NCBI GenBank assembly: GCA_963734435.1
Contig: CAVTHA010000013.1
Coordinates: 75,476 to 139,475, forward strand
DNA length: 64,000 nucleotides
Direction of reading: 5' to 3'
Origin: Bog-756 sp963734435
GTDB taxonomy: Bacteria; Actinomycetota; Acidimicrobiia; Acidimicrobiales; RAAP-2
Part shown: positions 27,328-41,772 of the stretch, one piece after another
Position numbering within the stretch: the stretch's first letter is position 1
Layout: each line of letters opens with the position of its first letter
Program-made: the position numbers and the translations under genes
The notes under the pieces: generated by a model
What the model was told of the DNA's origin: nothing
Database searches by the model: none
Seen by the model: the letters and a program-made list of their open reading frames with translations, nothing else

Positions 27328-27656
27328 CAGGCCCCCGGGTCCCCGCCCCGGGCGACACCGGGGTCCCCACCGGGACGGGCTCCGGCCGCCGCGGCCGTCG
27401 GGCAGACCGACACCGAGGACTCCTCGATGACCGGGTTGGCCAGCAATCGGTCGGCCACCACTGTGGCCTGGGCCAGGGCCGACGCCTCGTCGGCGGCGGC
27501 CACGTCGAACCGGAACGACTTGCCCGCCCGCATGGCGGTCACCCCGCTGAGCCCGAGGGCGGGTAGGGCCCGTTCGATGGTGGCCCCCTGCGGGTCGGCG
27601 ATCCCCTCCCGCAGCCGGACCTCGACCAGCACCGAGAAGCGCGGTGTACCGGCCAC
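27327..27656 (-). CDS. purS: Phosphoribosylformylglycinamidine synthase subunit PurS
   Basis: PurS bridges PurL and PurQ. The 109-residue protein has the family fold: FSVLVEVRLREGIADPQG, ALPALGLSGVTAMRAGKSFR and a final DRLLANPVIEESSV. About 25 Ala/Gly/Pro-rich residues after that exceed the usual length of about 80 and probably form a disordered tail. The start is taken as GTG 27656, preceded by GGAG and only two bases after the purC stop. Confidence 0.9.
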   Translation of the reverse strand: MAGTPRFSVLVEVRLREGIADPQGATIERALPALGLSGVTAMRAGKSFRFDVAAADEASALAQATVVADRLLANPVIEESSVSVCPTAAAAGARPGGDPGVARGGDPGA

Positions 27657-27658
27657 CG

Positions 27659-28567
27659 TCAGGCTCCGTACCAGTCGGACAACCGGCGGCCGCAGACCCG
27701 TTGGTAGGCGTCGATGTAGCGGGTGGAGGTGGCCGTCACGATCTCGTCGGGCAGGGGGGGCGGGGGCGGTTGCTTGTCCCAGGGCTGGCCCTCGAGCCAG
27801 TCGCGCAGGGGCTGCTTGTCGAAGGAGGGCGGGTTGGTCCCCGGCGCGCAGTTGTCGGCGGGCCAGAACCGAGAAGAGTCCGGCGTCAGCACTTCGTCGC
27901 AGATGGACAGCGCCCCGTCGATGAAACCGAGCTCGAACTTGGTGTCGCAGATGACGATCCCCTGCTCCTCGGCTCGGGCTGCCGCCCGGGAGTAGGCAGC
28001 CAGGCACAGTTCGGACGCGGCGGTGGCCGCTTCCCTCCCCACCAGGTCGGCGGCCTCGGCCATCCCGATGTTGACGTCGTGGCCCTCGGTGGCCTTGGTG
28101 GAGGGGGTGAAGATGGGCTCGGGCAACCGGTCGGCGTGGCGCAGGCCGGCCGGCATGGCCATGCCGTGCACGGTGCCGTCGCGCTCGTACTCCTTGTAGG
28201 CCGAGCCGGCCAGGTAGCCGCGCACGATGCATTCGATGTCGAGCATGTCCGCCCGCTTGACCAGCATCGAACGGCCGGCCAGCCCCGGAAGGCCGCCGGG
28301 CAGGGCGGCCGCCCCGGCCGGGAAGGCCATGGTGTCGGCACTGATGAGATGGTTGGGGGCCAGGTCGGCCAGCTCGTCGAGCCAGAAGGCGGTCATGGCC
28401 GTGAGCACCCGGCCCTTGTCGGGGATGGGCTCGACCATGATCACGTCGAAGGCGGAGATCCGGTCGGATGCCACCATCAGCAGCCGGCCTCGGCCGGCGT
28501 CGTAGAGCTCCCGGACCTTGCCCGACTGGATGAGGCGCAGGGGTTCGGCCGTGGGCGTGGTGGTCAT
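27659..28567 (-). CDS. purC: Phosphoribosylaminoimidazole-succinocarboxamide synthase
   Basis: SAICAR synthetase condenses CAIR with aspartate. The 302-residue protein opens with LIQSGKVRELYDAG and shows VASDRISAFDVIM, VRGYLAGSAYKEY, CDTKFELGF and the ATP-site DEVLTPDSSRFW. The length fits the longer, plant/yeast-like actinobacterial form. The ATG at 28567 overlaps the purB stop (ATGA). Confidence 0.95.
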   Translation of the reverse strand: MTTTPTAEPLRLIQSGKVRELYDAGRGRLLMVASDRISAFDVIMVEPIPDKGRVLTAMTAFWLDELADLAPNHLISADTMAFPAGAAALPGGLPGLAGRSMLVKRADMLDIECIVRGYLAGSAYKEYERDGTVHGMAMPAGLRHADRLPEPIFTPSTKATEGHDVNIGMAEAADLVGREAATAASELCLAAYSRAAARAEEQGIVICDTKFELGFIDGALSICDEVLTPDSSRFWPADNCAPGTNPPSFDKQPLRDWLEGQPWDKQPPPPPLPDEIVTATSTRYIDAYQRVCGRRLSDWYGA

Positions 28568-29874
28568 GAGGGGAGCTCCTCCAAGGCGTCGGTGAATCGG
28601 TGGACATGGCGCAGGGTGCGGGTGAGGTCGAAGGCCTCGTCCAGCGCGGCCGGCCCCAGGGTGACCTCGGGGTCCTCCTCCAGCACCTGACGGAAGGGCC
28701 GGCTCTCGTCGGAAGCCCGCCGGGCGTCGCGCTGCACGATGCGATAGGCGGCGTCCCGGCTCGAGCCCGACGCCACCAGGGCCAGCAGGACCGACTGGCT
28801 GAACACCAGTCCGAGGCTTCCTTCGTTCAGCGTGGCGAGCGCCCGCTCCGGGTGGATCACCAACCCCTCGACCAGTCCGGTGGCCTTCTGCAGCACGTAG
28901 AGGGCGAGGGTCGAGGCATCGGGGAGCACGATCCGCTCGACCGAGCTGTGGGAGATGTCCCGCTCGTGCCAGAGGGCCACGTCCTCGAGGCCAGCGGCGA
29001 GGTAGCCGCGCAGCACCCGGGCCAGGCCGCACAGCCGCTCGGACAGGATGGGGTTGCGCTTGTGGGGCATCGCCGAGCTGCCCTTCTGGCCCGGCTTGAA
29101 CGCCTCCTCCACCTCGCCGACCTCGCTCCGGGCCAGGTGGCGGACCTCGGTGGCGATGGACTCGACGGTGGTGCCGACCGAGGCGCAGGCCCACAGGTAC
29201 TCGGCGTGGCGGTCGCGGGACACCACCTGGGTGGCCGGGGTCGGGGTCAGCCCGAGCGCCCGGCACACGTGCTCCTCGACCCGGGGGTCGATGTTGGAAT
29301 ACGTCCCCACCGCTCCCGACAGCTTGCCCACCGCCACCCGCTGGCGGGCGGCCCGGAGTCGCTCGACGTCGCGGCCGGCCTGCAACGCCCACAGGGCGAA
29401 TTTGGCCCCGAACGTGGTCGGCTCGGCGTGCATGCCGTGGGTGCGCCCCGTCACCGGCACCCCGATGGTCTCGACGGCGCGGGCCTTCAGCGCTCCGACC
29501 AACCCGGTGCCCGCCTCGATGAGGAGATCGGCGGCCTCGGTGAGGGTGGCGCACAGGGCGGTGTCCACCACGTCGGACGAAGTGAGGCCGTAGTGGATCC
29601 AGGACCCCTCGGGCTGGCCGATCGCCGCCTGCACCACGTCGACGAAGGCGGCCACGTCGTGGTCGGTGGTCCGCTCCCGTTCCGCCACCGCCGCCACGAA
29701 GGAGGCGTCGACCTCCGGGGCCCGGGCCTCGCAGGCCTTGAGCGCCTCGGGCGGGACCGCCCCGATGGCCGCCCAGCCCTCGGTGGCGAGCAGCTCCACC
29801 CGCAACCACATGGCCAGGCGGGCCTCGTCGGAGAAGAGGGCGGCCATCTCGACCGGGGCGTAACGGGGGATCAC
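28564..29874 (-). CDS. purB: Adenylosuccinate lyase
   Basis: PurB acts twice in purine synthesis, on SAICAR and adenylosuccinate. The 436-residue protein has the fumarase/aspartase superfamily signature GSSAMPHKRNP, the GRTHGMHAEPTTFG His motif and TSSDVVDTALC. The start VIPRYAPVEMAALFSDEARL fits the family, which selects the GTG at 29874, overlapping the purD stop by four bases. Confidence 0.95.
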   Translation of the reverse strand: MIPRYAPVEMAALFSDEARLAMWLRVELLATEGWAAIGAVPPEALKACEARAPEVDASFVAAVAERERTTDHDVAAFVDVVQAAIGQPEGSWIHYGLTSSDVVDTALCATLTEAADLLIEAGTGLVGALKARAVETIGVPVTGRTHGMHAEPTTFGAKFALWALQAGRDVERLRAARQRVAVGKLSGAVGTYSNIDPRVEEHVCRALGLTPTPATQVVSRDRHAEYLWACASVGTTVESIATEVRHLARSEVGEVEEAFKPGQKGSSAMPHKRNPILSERLCGLARVLRGYLAAGLEDVALWHERDISHSSVERIVLPDASTLALYVLQKATGLVEGLVIHPERALATLNEGSLGLVFSQSVLLALVASGSSRDAAYRIVQRDARRASDESRPFRQVLEEDPEVTLGPAALDEAFDLTRTLRHVHRFTDALEELPS

Positions 29875-31224
29875 CGTGCGGCTCCTTCTCGTTCCGGCTG
29901 GGTCTCGGCGGCGGCGGCGACCAGGGCGATGTCCGAACGAACCTGCATGCCCGGCCAGGACACCGCCGACACGCCGGCGTAGGCCCGGGACCGGGCTTCG
30001 CCGATGGTCGTCCCTTGCCCGGTGATGCCGAGCACCCGGCCGCCGGCCGTGAGCACCCTTTCGGGGCCACCGTCGCTCTCCGGCCCGGCCGGGTCGGGAT
30101 CGGCGGCGGTGGCCGACTCCGAGGGCCGGTCGCCCGCCCACGCCGTGCCGGCGTGCAGGACGGTGACCCCCTCGATGGCGGCGGCGTCGGCGAGGCCGGT
30201 GATCGGATCGCCGGTCCTCGGCGCCTCCGGGTACCCGGGCGCGGCGCACACCACGCACACCGCCGCCGCCGGCTCGAATCGGGGCTCGGTCCGGAGCGAG
30301 CCGGCCGCCACCTCGGCCAGCAGTCCGGTGAGATCGCTCTCCAGCCGGAGGAGGACCACCTGGGCCTCGGGGTCGCCGAAGCGGACGTTGAACTCGAGGA
30401 CTCTCGGGCCGTCGGGGGTCAGCATGAGCCCGGCGTAGAGCACCCCGCGGTAGTCGATGGACCGGGCCCGCAGGGCCGCCACCAGCGGGGCGACCGCCTC
30501 GTCGACCAGGTGCGACACCAACCGGTCGGGGACGGCCGGGACCGGCGAGTAGGCGCCCATCCCGCCGGTGTTGGGGCCGCGGTCGAGATCGTCCCGCCGC
30601 TTGAAGTCCTGGGCCGGAGCGAGAGGGGCGAGACGCTCGCCGTCGCACAGGACCAGCAGGGAGCACTCCGGCCCGGTCAGCCCCTCCTCGACCACCACCC
30701 GTCGTCCGGCCGGCCCGAAGGCGTCACCGGAGAGCTTGGCCTCGATGTCGGCCTCCGCCGCGGCCAGGGAGTCGGTCACCAGCACGCCCTTGCCCGCGGC
30801 CAGTCCGTCGGTCTTCACCACCCACGGACCGGGCAGGCCCCGGCAGAACGCCTTGGCCGCCGTCGGGTCGGTGAAGGCCTGGTAGCGGGCGGTCGGAACG
30901 CCCGCCTCGGCCAGCAGCTCCTTCATGAACGCCTTGGACCCCTCGAGCCGTGCCCCGTCCGCTCCGGGCCCGAACACGAGGCGCCCGGCGGCCCGCAACC
31001 GGTCGGCCAGGCCGTCGACCAGCGGCGCCTCCGGCCCGATCACGTAGAGGTCGGCTTCGATGTCCTCGGCCGGCGACCGCACGCTGATGGACGCGGTGGC
31101 CCTCGGCGGTGACGCCAACGGTGCCCGGGTTGCCCGGGGTCACCACCACATCGGCCGTACGCCCGAGCGCCAGGGCCAGGGCGTGCTCCCGCCCCCCCGA
31201 GCCCACCACACAGACCGTGGTCAC
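29871..31224 (-). CDS. purD: Phosphoribosylamine-glycine ligase (5' frameshift)
   Basis: GAR synthetase joins glycine to phosphoribosylamine. The N-terminus TVCVVGSGGREHALALALGR is read from GTG 31224, then a one-base break near 31085-31100 moves the remainder (EDIEADLYVIGPEAPLVDGL and onward) to another frame. ATP-grasp elements follow: WVVKTDGLAAGKGV, GPNTGGMGAYSPVP and EFNVRFGDPEAQVV. Total length about 450 residues, as expected. It follows purA after a gap with a 15-bp tandem repeat. As given, the N-terminus appears fused to purA because both genes carry an indel. Confidence 0.92.
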
Positions 31225-31304
31225 CCTGGACCCGACCCGTTCGGCCGGTAGCCGGGGACCGGTCTGTTCCTGCTGCGACGCTCCGTGGCACGACGCTCCA
31301 TGAC

Positions 31305-31345
31305 GTGACCCTTCAGACCGTGACCCTTCAGACCGTGACCCTTCA
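31305..31345. repeat. 15-bp tandem repeat beginning at the purA stop
   Basis: Unit GTGACCCTTCAGACC occurs at 31305-31319 and 31320-31334, then 11 bases more. Read on the coding strand the array starts with the purA TGA itself. A second short duplication (CGACGCTCC, two copies) lies beside it near 31277-31299. Confidence 0.85.
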
Positions 31346-32622
31346 TGCGGCGAAACGCACGAATTGCCGCGCCCCGGCCCGACCCCGACGAGGCGCACCG
31401 GGGTGCCGATCTGCTCGGCCAGGAAGCTCACGTAGTCACGGGCCGCCTGGGGCAGGTCGGCGAGCTCGGTGGCCGCCGACAGGTCGGTCCTCCATCCCGG
31501 CAGCTCCTCGTAGACCGGGGTGACCTGGTGGAAGATCGACTGGTGATACGGGGGGTGGGTGAACCGTTCGCCGCCCGCCTCGTAGGCCACACACACCTTG
31601 ACCGTGTCGAACGTGTCGAGCACGTCCAGCTTGGTCAGGGCCACCTCGGAGAGGGAGTTGAGCCGGACGGCCTGGCGCATCATGACCGCGTCGAACCAAC
31701 CGGGGCGGCGGCGGCGGCCGGTGTTCACCCCGTACTCGCGGCCCCGCTCGACCAGGGTGTCGCCGGTCTCGTCGAGCAGCTCGGTGGGGAACGGGCCGCT
31801 GCCCACCCTGGTCACGTACGACTTGGCGATGCCGATGACTTCGTCGATGTAGCGAGGGCCGACGCCCGTCCCGGTGCAGGCGCCACCGGCCACCGGGTTG
31901 GAGGAGGTCACGAAGGGATACGTGCCGTGGTCGAGATCGAGGAAGGTGGCCTGGGCCCCTTCGAGCAGCACGTGGGTGCCGCGTTCCAGCGCGTCGTGGA
32001 CCAGGCCGACCGTGTCGGCCACCATCGGGGCCACCCGGGGCGCCAGCTCGTCGAGGTACTGGGCACAGATGTCGTCGGCCGACAGCGGCAGCCGGTTGTA
32101 CACCTTGGCCAGGACGGCATTCTTCTCCTTCAGCACCACGTCGAGCTTCTGCCGGAAGATCTTCGGGTCGAGGAGGTCCTGGACCCGCAGCCCGACCCGG
32201 GAGGACTTGTCGGCATAGGCGGGCCCGATCCCCCGCTTGGTCGTGCCCAGGCTGTTCTTGCCGAGGTAGCGCTCGGTCAGCCGGTCGAGCTCGTGGTGGT
32301 AGGGCATGATCAGGTGGGCGTTGCCGCTCACCAGCAGCCTCGAGGTGTCGATCCCCTTGGCGCTCAGCGTGTCGACTTCCTCGAGCAGCACCTTCGGGTC
32401 GACGACCACCCCGTTGCCGATGACCGGGGTGATGTGGTCGTAGAGCACCCCGCTCGGCACCAACTGGAGGGCGAAGGTGGTGCCGTCCACCACGATGGTG
32501 TGGCCGGCGTTGTGGCCGCCCTGGTAGCGGACCACCATCCCCATCTCCTTGGCCAGGAGGTCGGTGAGCTTGCCCTTGCCCTCATCACCCCACTGGGTCC
32601 CGACGACGACGGTTGCCGGCAC
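31343..32622 (-). CDS. purA: Adenylosuccinate synthetase (3' frameshift)
   Basis: PurA makes adenylosuccinate from IMP, GTP and aspartate. The protein starts VVVGTQWGDEGKGKLTD with the P-loop and continues with GGHNAGHTIVVDG, KRGIGPAYADKSSRVG, TGRRRRPGWFD and LTKLDVLDTFD. Near 31371-31376 one base is extra: correcting it gives the expected ending QFVRFAA and a TGA at 31343-31345, for a total of about 426 residues. Without correction the frame reads on into purD. First gene of the long purine operon. Confidence 0.94.
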
Positions 32623-32683
32623 GCGTCACTCCTCCGTGGCAAAAAGCGGATTGCACACCAGTGTACCCCGCACCTCGATCGGC

Positions 32684-34676
32684 TCACTCGACGGCCGAGC
32701 GCTCGCGCCGCAGCACCTGGGCCACCGCCCGCATGAACAGCACGGAGGAGAACACCAGGCCGATGAAGCCGATGGCCTGCAGCGAGAGTCGGATGTCGCG
32801 GGTGCCGGCCAGCTCGGCCGCCACCAGGATGACGGCCGAGGCCAGCAGGCCGATGCCCCCGAACGCCCCGATCAGGACCCGGTCGATCCACCGGCCGACC
32901 ACGGCCTCGTCCCGGCCGGCAAAGCGCTCGACCCGCATGGTCAGCCGCCCGGCTCGCAGCTGGGTGGCGATCTCGTCGGCGTGCTCGGGCAAGGTGCGGA
33001 GGGCCGGCAGCGCACGGCGCAGCTCCTGCTGGACGAGGTCGCCGTCGAGGTCGCCCTCGGGGACGGCCAGTGCCTCGGCCGCGGCGCCGGCCTCGGTGGC
33101 CAGCACGAACGACGGATCGATCACCCGGAGGGTCCCGTCCAACGTGAGCAGGGCCCGGGACAGCGAGGTCATGGAGGGAGGTACCCGCAGACCGTGGCGG
33201 ACCATGACCGAGAGCACCTGGTGGATGAGGGCGGGGTCGAAGCCGCCCGAGGACTCGACCATCAGCCGGCCGACGTCGGACTCGAGCGTGCGCAGGTCGG
33301 CGGTGCTGTCACCGGCCAGGTACCGGACGGCCCGGGCCACCACCATCGGATCGTCGGCGGTCATGCCGACGGCCATGTCCTCGAGGGCGCGGCGCGTCGA
33401 GGGGTCGATCAGCCCGACCGCCCCGAAGTCGAGCAGCCACAGCCGGCCCCACTCGTCGACCATCAGGTTGCCGGGATGGGGGTCGGCGTGGAACACCGAG
33501 CCCCGCAACACCTGCTCGAGGAAGCAGTCGAGCAAAGCGGTGGCCAGCAGATGGGCGGGGGCACCGCTGGCCGCCACGGCCCCCTCGGAGTCGATGGGCC
33601 GCCCCGGTGCCTCCTCCATGACCAACAGGCGGTCCGTCGACAGCTCGTGGAAGACGGCCGGCACCCGCACCACGTCGTCGGCCGGGTCGTCGTGGCGCAT
33701 GGTGGCCCGCAGCCGCTCGCACATGGTCGCCTCGCGCAGGTAGTCGAGCTCGTGGTCCATGCTCGTGATGAGCTCGTCGGCCAGCTGACGGACGCCGAAG
33801 TCACGGGCGGCCGGGACCCGCCGCTCGGCGATCCGGGCGGCCAGGCGCAGCACGGTGGCGTCGCGGCGCAACAGCTCGTCGAGCCCGGGCCGCTGCACCT
33901 TGACCACCACCGCTTCGCCGCCGGCGAGCACGGCCCGGTGCACCTGCCCGATGGAAGCCGAGGCGAGCGGCTCGAAGTCGAACGAGGCGAACACCTCCTC
34001 CACCGCCTGGCCGAGCTCGGCCTCGACCAGGGGACGGACCTCGCCGCTCGGGATGGGCCGGACGTCGGACCGCAGCCGCGAGAGCTCGTCGATCACCGGG
34101 GCGGCCAACAGGTCGCTGCGGGTGGAGGCGATCTGGCCGAACTTCACGAACATCCCGCCAGCGTCCTCGAGGGTGAGTCGCAGGCGTTGCCCGAACTCCT
34201 CGGTGGCCATGGCAGCCGGCGACAGATACTGGGGCCGGGCCAGCCCGCGCCGGCGGGCGGCGCCGAGCACCTCGAAGGACCTCGACACCGGGGACAGGGT
34301 GCGCCGGGCCCACCGCACCGGGTGCAGCCAGATGCGCTTCGAGCGGCGACGGCGCGGTCCCCACCCCGGTGCGGGCCATGGCCTCGGGGATGATCAGGAG
34401 CACCATGGTGGCGAGTACCCCGAACAGGGCGGTGAGGGCGTAGATCACGTCCCGGTCGTTGGGCCCGTGGGCGACGGCCGCCGCGCCGGCCAGGCCGACC
34501 AGGGTGCCGAGCAAGGCCGTGAGCATCGACCGCCAGCGGCCCACCTTGATGCCGATGAGCCGGTTGCTCACCAGGCCGAGCACGATCACGAACAGGACGG
34601 CGAGGACCAGGGACAGGAAGTTCTGGAAGTCGATGCGGATGGTGACCGCTCCGCTCGACACGGCCGGTGTCACCAT
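32684..34676 (-). CDS. AarF/UbiB (ABC1) atypical kinase with N-terminal membrane domain (frameshift)
   Basis: The first about 100 residues hold three membrane helices (FLSLVLAVLFVIVLGLVSN, MLTALLGTLVGLAGAAAV, VIYALTALFGVLATMVLLI). A one-base break near 34366-34376 separates them from the kinase, read as SKRIWLHPVRWARRTLSPV. The ABC1 domain has the KxGQ motif (FVKFGQIASTR), the Ala-rich loop ASASIGQVHRA, VVKVQRPG, HADPHPGNLM and LLDFGAVG. Two further helices close the C-terminus. UbiB-type proteins support ubiquinone or isoprenoid lipid metabolism; as this is an actinobacterium, a menaquinone or lipid role is more likely. Total about 664 residues. Confidence 0.85.
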
Positions 34677-34687
34677 AGCCGGACGCC

Positions 34688-34745
34688 CGGCGTCAGCATG
34701 GCTGCAGGGTCGGCGTCAGCATCGCTGCAGGGTCGGCGTCAGCAC
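34688..34745. repeat. 23-bp tandem repeat just upstream of the UbiB-like gene
   Basis: Two full copies (34688-34710 and 34711-34733, one G/C mismatch) and a half copy of a unit beginning CGGCGTCAGCAT and ending GCTGCAGGGT. The array ends 11 bp before the start codon of the UbiB-like gene on the minus strand. Confidence 0.85.
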
Positions 34746-34786
34746 GGCGGCCCGCCTCCGAGACCACGGACGCCCGTCTCAGCCCG

Positions 34787-34811
34787 GGTCAGGCGGCCGG
34801 TCGGCCTGACC
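34787..34811. terminator. Stem-loop downstream of clpB
   Basis: GGTCAGGC (34787-34794) pairs perfectly with GCCTGACC (34804-34811) across a 9-nt loop, 106 bp after the clpB stop. It is a plausible end for the heat-shock operon, although without a T run. Confidence 0.45.
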
Positions 34812-34916
34812 ACCGACGACCGGCTGGTGAGCGATTCGGCCCGGGCACTCCACCGACACATGATGGCAACCGACGCCCGGCGGCGTCCACCGGTGCCGCG
34901 GGAGCGGCGGGGTCGG

Positions 34917-37405
<2,489 letters not shown>

Positions 37406-37409
<4 letters not shown>

Positions 37410-37852
37410 CGCGCTCCTCCTCTGCCTCCGGCCGTGCCTGTGGCTTGGGTCGTTCCTCCCGTAGCCGGCGCCGACCGACGGGGCGTTCTCGTCGGGACCG
37501 GCATCTGTCTCAGCGGCACCAGCTCGCGGCGGTACTGGCGGTGGGTGATGGCCAGCGCCTCGCGGGCCTCGGCCCTGGTGGTCTCCAACTCGGCCTGCAA
37601 TCGGACCACCTCGGCCTCGAGCTCCATGACCCGGCGCACGCCCTCGAGGTTCACCCCGGAAGTGGTGAGGCTCTGGATATGGCGCAACCGGTCGAGGTCC
37701 TGCTCGCTGAACCGGCGGCTACCCCCTTCGGTGCGGCTGGGGTCGACCAGCCCGCGGCGCTCGTAGATGCGCAGCGTCTGGGGATGCACACCGGTGAGCT
37801 CGGCCGCCACCGAGATGACATACACCGCCCGGGTGCGCCGGTCGTCGCTCAT
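37406..37852 (-). CDS. hspR: HspR heat-shock repressor (MerR family)
   Basis: HspR represses the dnaK operon by binding HAIR sites, with DnaK as corepressor. The 148-residue protein has the MerR winged helix: VYVISVAAELTGVHPQTLRI, YERRGLVDPSRTEGGSRRFS and DLDRLRHIQSL, followed by a coiled coil (LEAEVVRLQAELETTRAEAR) and a Thr/Gly/Arg-rich tail. The gene overlaps dnaJ and clpB by four bases each. The HAIR-like sequence at 41834-41854 is its probable operator. Confidence 0.93.
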
Positions 37853-38958
37853 GACACGCTCCCGAGGCGCCGCTCAGGTGGCTCGATGACGGAGGCCAAG
37901 GCCTCCACCGCGGACCGTTGCTCGTCGGTCAGCTTGTCCGGGACGTCGACGTCGACGGTGACCAGCAGATCGCCGTTCGAGCTCTTGCGGCCGGCCGGCA
38001 CACCCCGGCCCTTGACCCGGAAGGTCCGCCCGGTCGGGGTGCCGGGAGGGACGCGGAGGGTGACCGGATCGGTGAGGGTGGGAACGGTCAGCGTGGTGCC
38101 TAACGTCGCCTCGGCGTAGGACACGGGCACGGTCAAGGTCAGATTGCGACCCCGGCGCCCGAAGATCCCGTGCCGGTCCACTTGGACCACGACATACAGG
38201 TCGCCGTTGGGACCGCCGCCACGACCCGACGCACCGCGTCCCTTGACGCGGATGCGCTGGCCGTGCTCCACGCCCGGTGGGATCCGAACCTTGACCGTCC
38301 GGTTGCGGTGCTCGACCCCGGTCCCCGAGCACGTCGGGCACGGAGTGGTCACCACGGTCCCCCGACCCCCGCACTGCGGGCAGATCTGGCTCAACGAGAA
38401 GAGGCCCTGGTTGTCCTGCAGAGTGCCCGAGCCCCCGCACCGCGGGCAGGTCACCGGTTGGGTGCCGGGGGCGGCCCCGGTACCCGAGCACGTATGGCAG
38501 CGCACGTCGGTGGTGACGTTGACCGACGTGGTCGCCCCCTTCACCGCGTCCTCGAAGGAGAGGTGCAGCTCGGTCTCGACGTCCGCGCCCCGCTGCGGAC
38601 CACCACCACCCCCGCCCCGGCGCCCGCGGCCGAACAGACCACCGAACAGATCGCCGAGGTCGCCCATGTCCTCGACCCGGAAGGTGCCACTCCCGAACCC
38701 GCCCGGGAACCCTGCGCCGGCCGCGGCCGGGCCCATGGCCCGGACCTCGTCGTACTCCTTCCGCCGATCGGGGTCACCGAGGACGTCGTAGGCGGCGGAG
38801 ATCTCCTTGAACGTTTCCTCGTGACCCGGATTGGTGTCGGGGTGGTGCTTCTTGGCCAGCTTCCGGTACGCGCTGGTGATCTCCTTGGGGGTGGCCGTCG
38901 AGGACACGCCAAGGGTCTTGTAGTAGTCCTTCTCGAACCATTCGCGTTGGGGCGCCAC
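37849..38958 (-). CDS. dnaJ: DnaJ co-chaperone
   Basis: This type I Hsp40 has 369 residues. The J domain (residues about 9-75) has the HPD motif in KKHHPDTNPG. A Gly/Phe-rich linker follows, then four zinc-binding repeats (CHTCSGTG, CPRCGGSG, CPQCGGRG, CPTCSGTG) and the substrate-binding C-terminal domains. It stimulates DnaK ATPase. It is separated from grpE by 179 bp that include a six-copy 14-bp repeat, whereas its 3' end overlaps hspR by four bases. Confidence 0.95.
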   Translation of the reverse strand: MAPQREWFEKDYYKTLGVSSTATPKEITSAYRKLAKKHHPDTNPGHEETFKEISAAYDVLGDPDRRKEYDEVRAMGPAAAGAGFPGGFGSGTFRVEDMGDLGDLFGGLFGRGRRGGGGGGPQRGADVETELHLSFEDAVKGATTSVNVTTDVRCHTCSGTGAAPGTQPVTCPRCGGSGTLQDNQGLFSLSQICPQCGGRGTVVTTPCPTCSGTGVEHRNRTVKVRIPPGVEHGQRIRVKGRGASGRGGGPNGDLYVVVQVDRHGIFGRRGRNLTLTVPVSYAEATLGTTLTVPTLTDPVTLRVPPGTPTGRTFRVKGRGVPAGRKSSNGDLLVTVDVDVPDKLTDEQRSAVEALASVIEPPERRLGSVS

Positions 38959-39000
38959 CGCTGTCGTCTCTCGTTTCCTCTGTCGTCCTACTGTGCGTTC

Positions 39001-39084
39001 GGCCTGCTGGTTACGGCCTGCTGGTTACGGCCTGCTGGTTACGGCCTGCTGGTTACGGCCTGCTGGTTACGGCCTGCTGGTTAC
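39001..39084. repeat. Six perfect copies of a 14-bp repeat between grpE and dnaJ
   Basis: GGCCTGCTGGTTAC is repeated head to tail without a single change from 39001 to 39084. The period is not a multiple of three and the array lies in the untranslated gap of the dnaK operon. No spacers are present, so it is not a CRISPR. Confidence 0.95.
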
Positions 39085-39137
39085 GGGGCCTCCTCACGGC
39101 CTGATGACCCCGCTTCTCGGTTGTTCGGGCGACGGGG

Positions 39138-39845
39138 TCAGCCGCGCACCATGACCATGGCCGGGCGAAGCACCGAGCCGCGCCAGCGATACCCGGGGCG
39201 CATCACCTGGGCCACGACCGGCTCGCCGTCCCCGCCTCCACCCCCTTCGGGGTCCGAGGTGGCCGACCCGTCGCCGTCGTCGACATCCACTTCCACGTCG
39301 GCCGGCAGGTGGCCGACCGCTTCGTGGTTGTTGGGGTCGAAGCGCTCGCCGATCGGGCTCACCCGCTCGAGACCCTCCTTGGTCAAGACGTCGCGCAACT
39401 GGCTGTAGACGGCATCGAGGGCGCGGCCGTCGACAGATCCGGGGTCGCCCATGTGTTCGATGGCCAGGTCGAACGTGTCGAGCACCGGGAGGATCTTCTC
39501 CAGCAGGGAGACGGCGGCCCGGGCCGTCTGGTCGGCCTGCTGCTTGATGACCCGCTTCTTGTAATTCTCGAACTCGGCCTGCAACCGACGCAACGAGTCG
39601 AGATACTCGTCGCGCTGGGCGAAGGCCAGGGCGACCGCGTCGGACTCGAGCGCGTTCCCGTCGATGATCTCGGTGCTCACCTCGAGCGGCTTCTCGTCGA
39701 GTCGGCCGGCGTCATCCGATGGGACGAAACCGCCTCGGCCACTGGCGGGCTCATCCCGCCCCTCCGGCTCGCCGGGCCCGGACACCCGCTCGGCATCCGG
39801 GCCTCTTTCCACCTCGTCGTGACCCGACCCGTTCCTGCCGGTCAT
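39138..39845 (-). CDS. grpE: GrpE nucleotide exchange factor
   Basis: GrpE releases ADP from DnaK. The 235-residue protein has an acidic, disordered N-terminus (about 70 residues), the long helix DEYLDSLRRLQAEFENYKKR, the LLEKILPVLDTFDLAIEHM segment, and the beta domain with PIGERFDPNNHEAVGHLP. It sits 6 bp after the dnaK stop on the same strand. Confidence 0.94.
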   Translation of the reverse strand: MTGRNGSGHDEVERGPDAERVSGPGEPEGRDEPASGRGGFVPSDDAGRLDEKPLEVSTEIIDGNALESDAVALAFAQRDEYLDSLRRLQAEFENYKKRVIKQQADQTARAAVSLLEKILPVLDTFDLAIEHMGDPGSVDGRALDAVYSQLRDVLTKEGLERVSPIGERFDPNNHEAVGHLPADVEVDVDDGDGSATSDPEGGGGGDGEPVVAQVMRPGYRWRGSVLRPAMVMVRG

Positions 39846-39851
39846 CGGCGA

Positions 39852-41684
<1,833 letters not shown>

Positions 41685-41772
41685 CTTGTTTCCTCCTGCT
41701 TCTCGCCCGCTTCGGGCGCCTCTTTCATGACTCCACAGTTGTTGCCGGCCCTGCCGCAGGCACCCTCTGGAT

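Noticed and set aside
30724..32622. Apparent PurA-PurD fusion protein
   Set aside because: It arises from the indel near the purA end; correcting one base restores the normal C-terminus and stop, followed by a separate purD start.
32549..34393. Plus-strand open frame of 614 codons opposite the UbiB-like gene
   Set aside because: Mirror frame of a conserved kinase; no recognisable domain.
39001..39084. CRISPR array
   Set aside because: The 14-bp units are adjacent with no spacers, and no cas gene is nearby.
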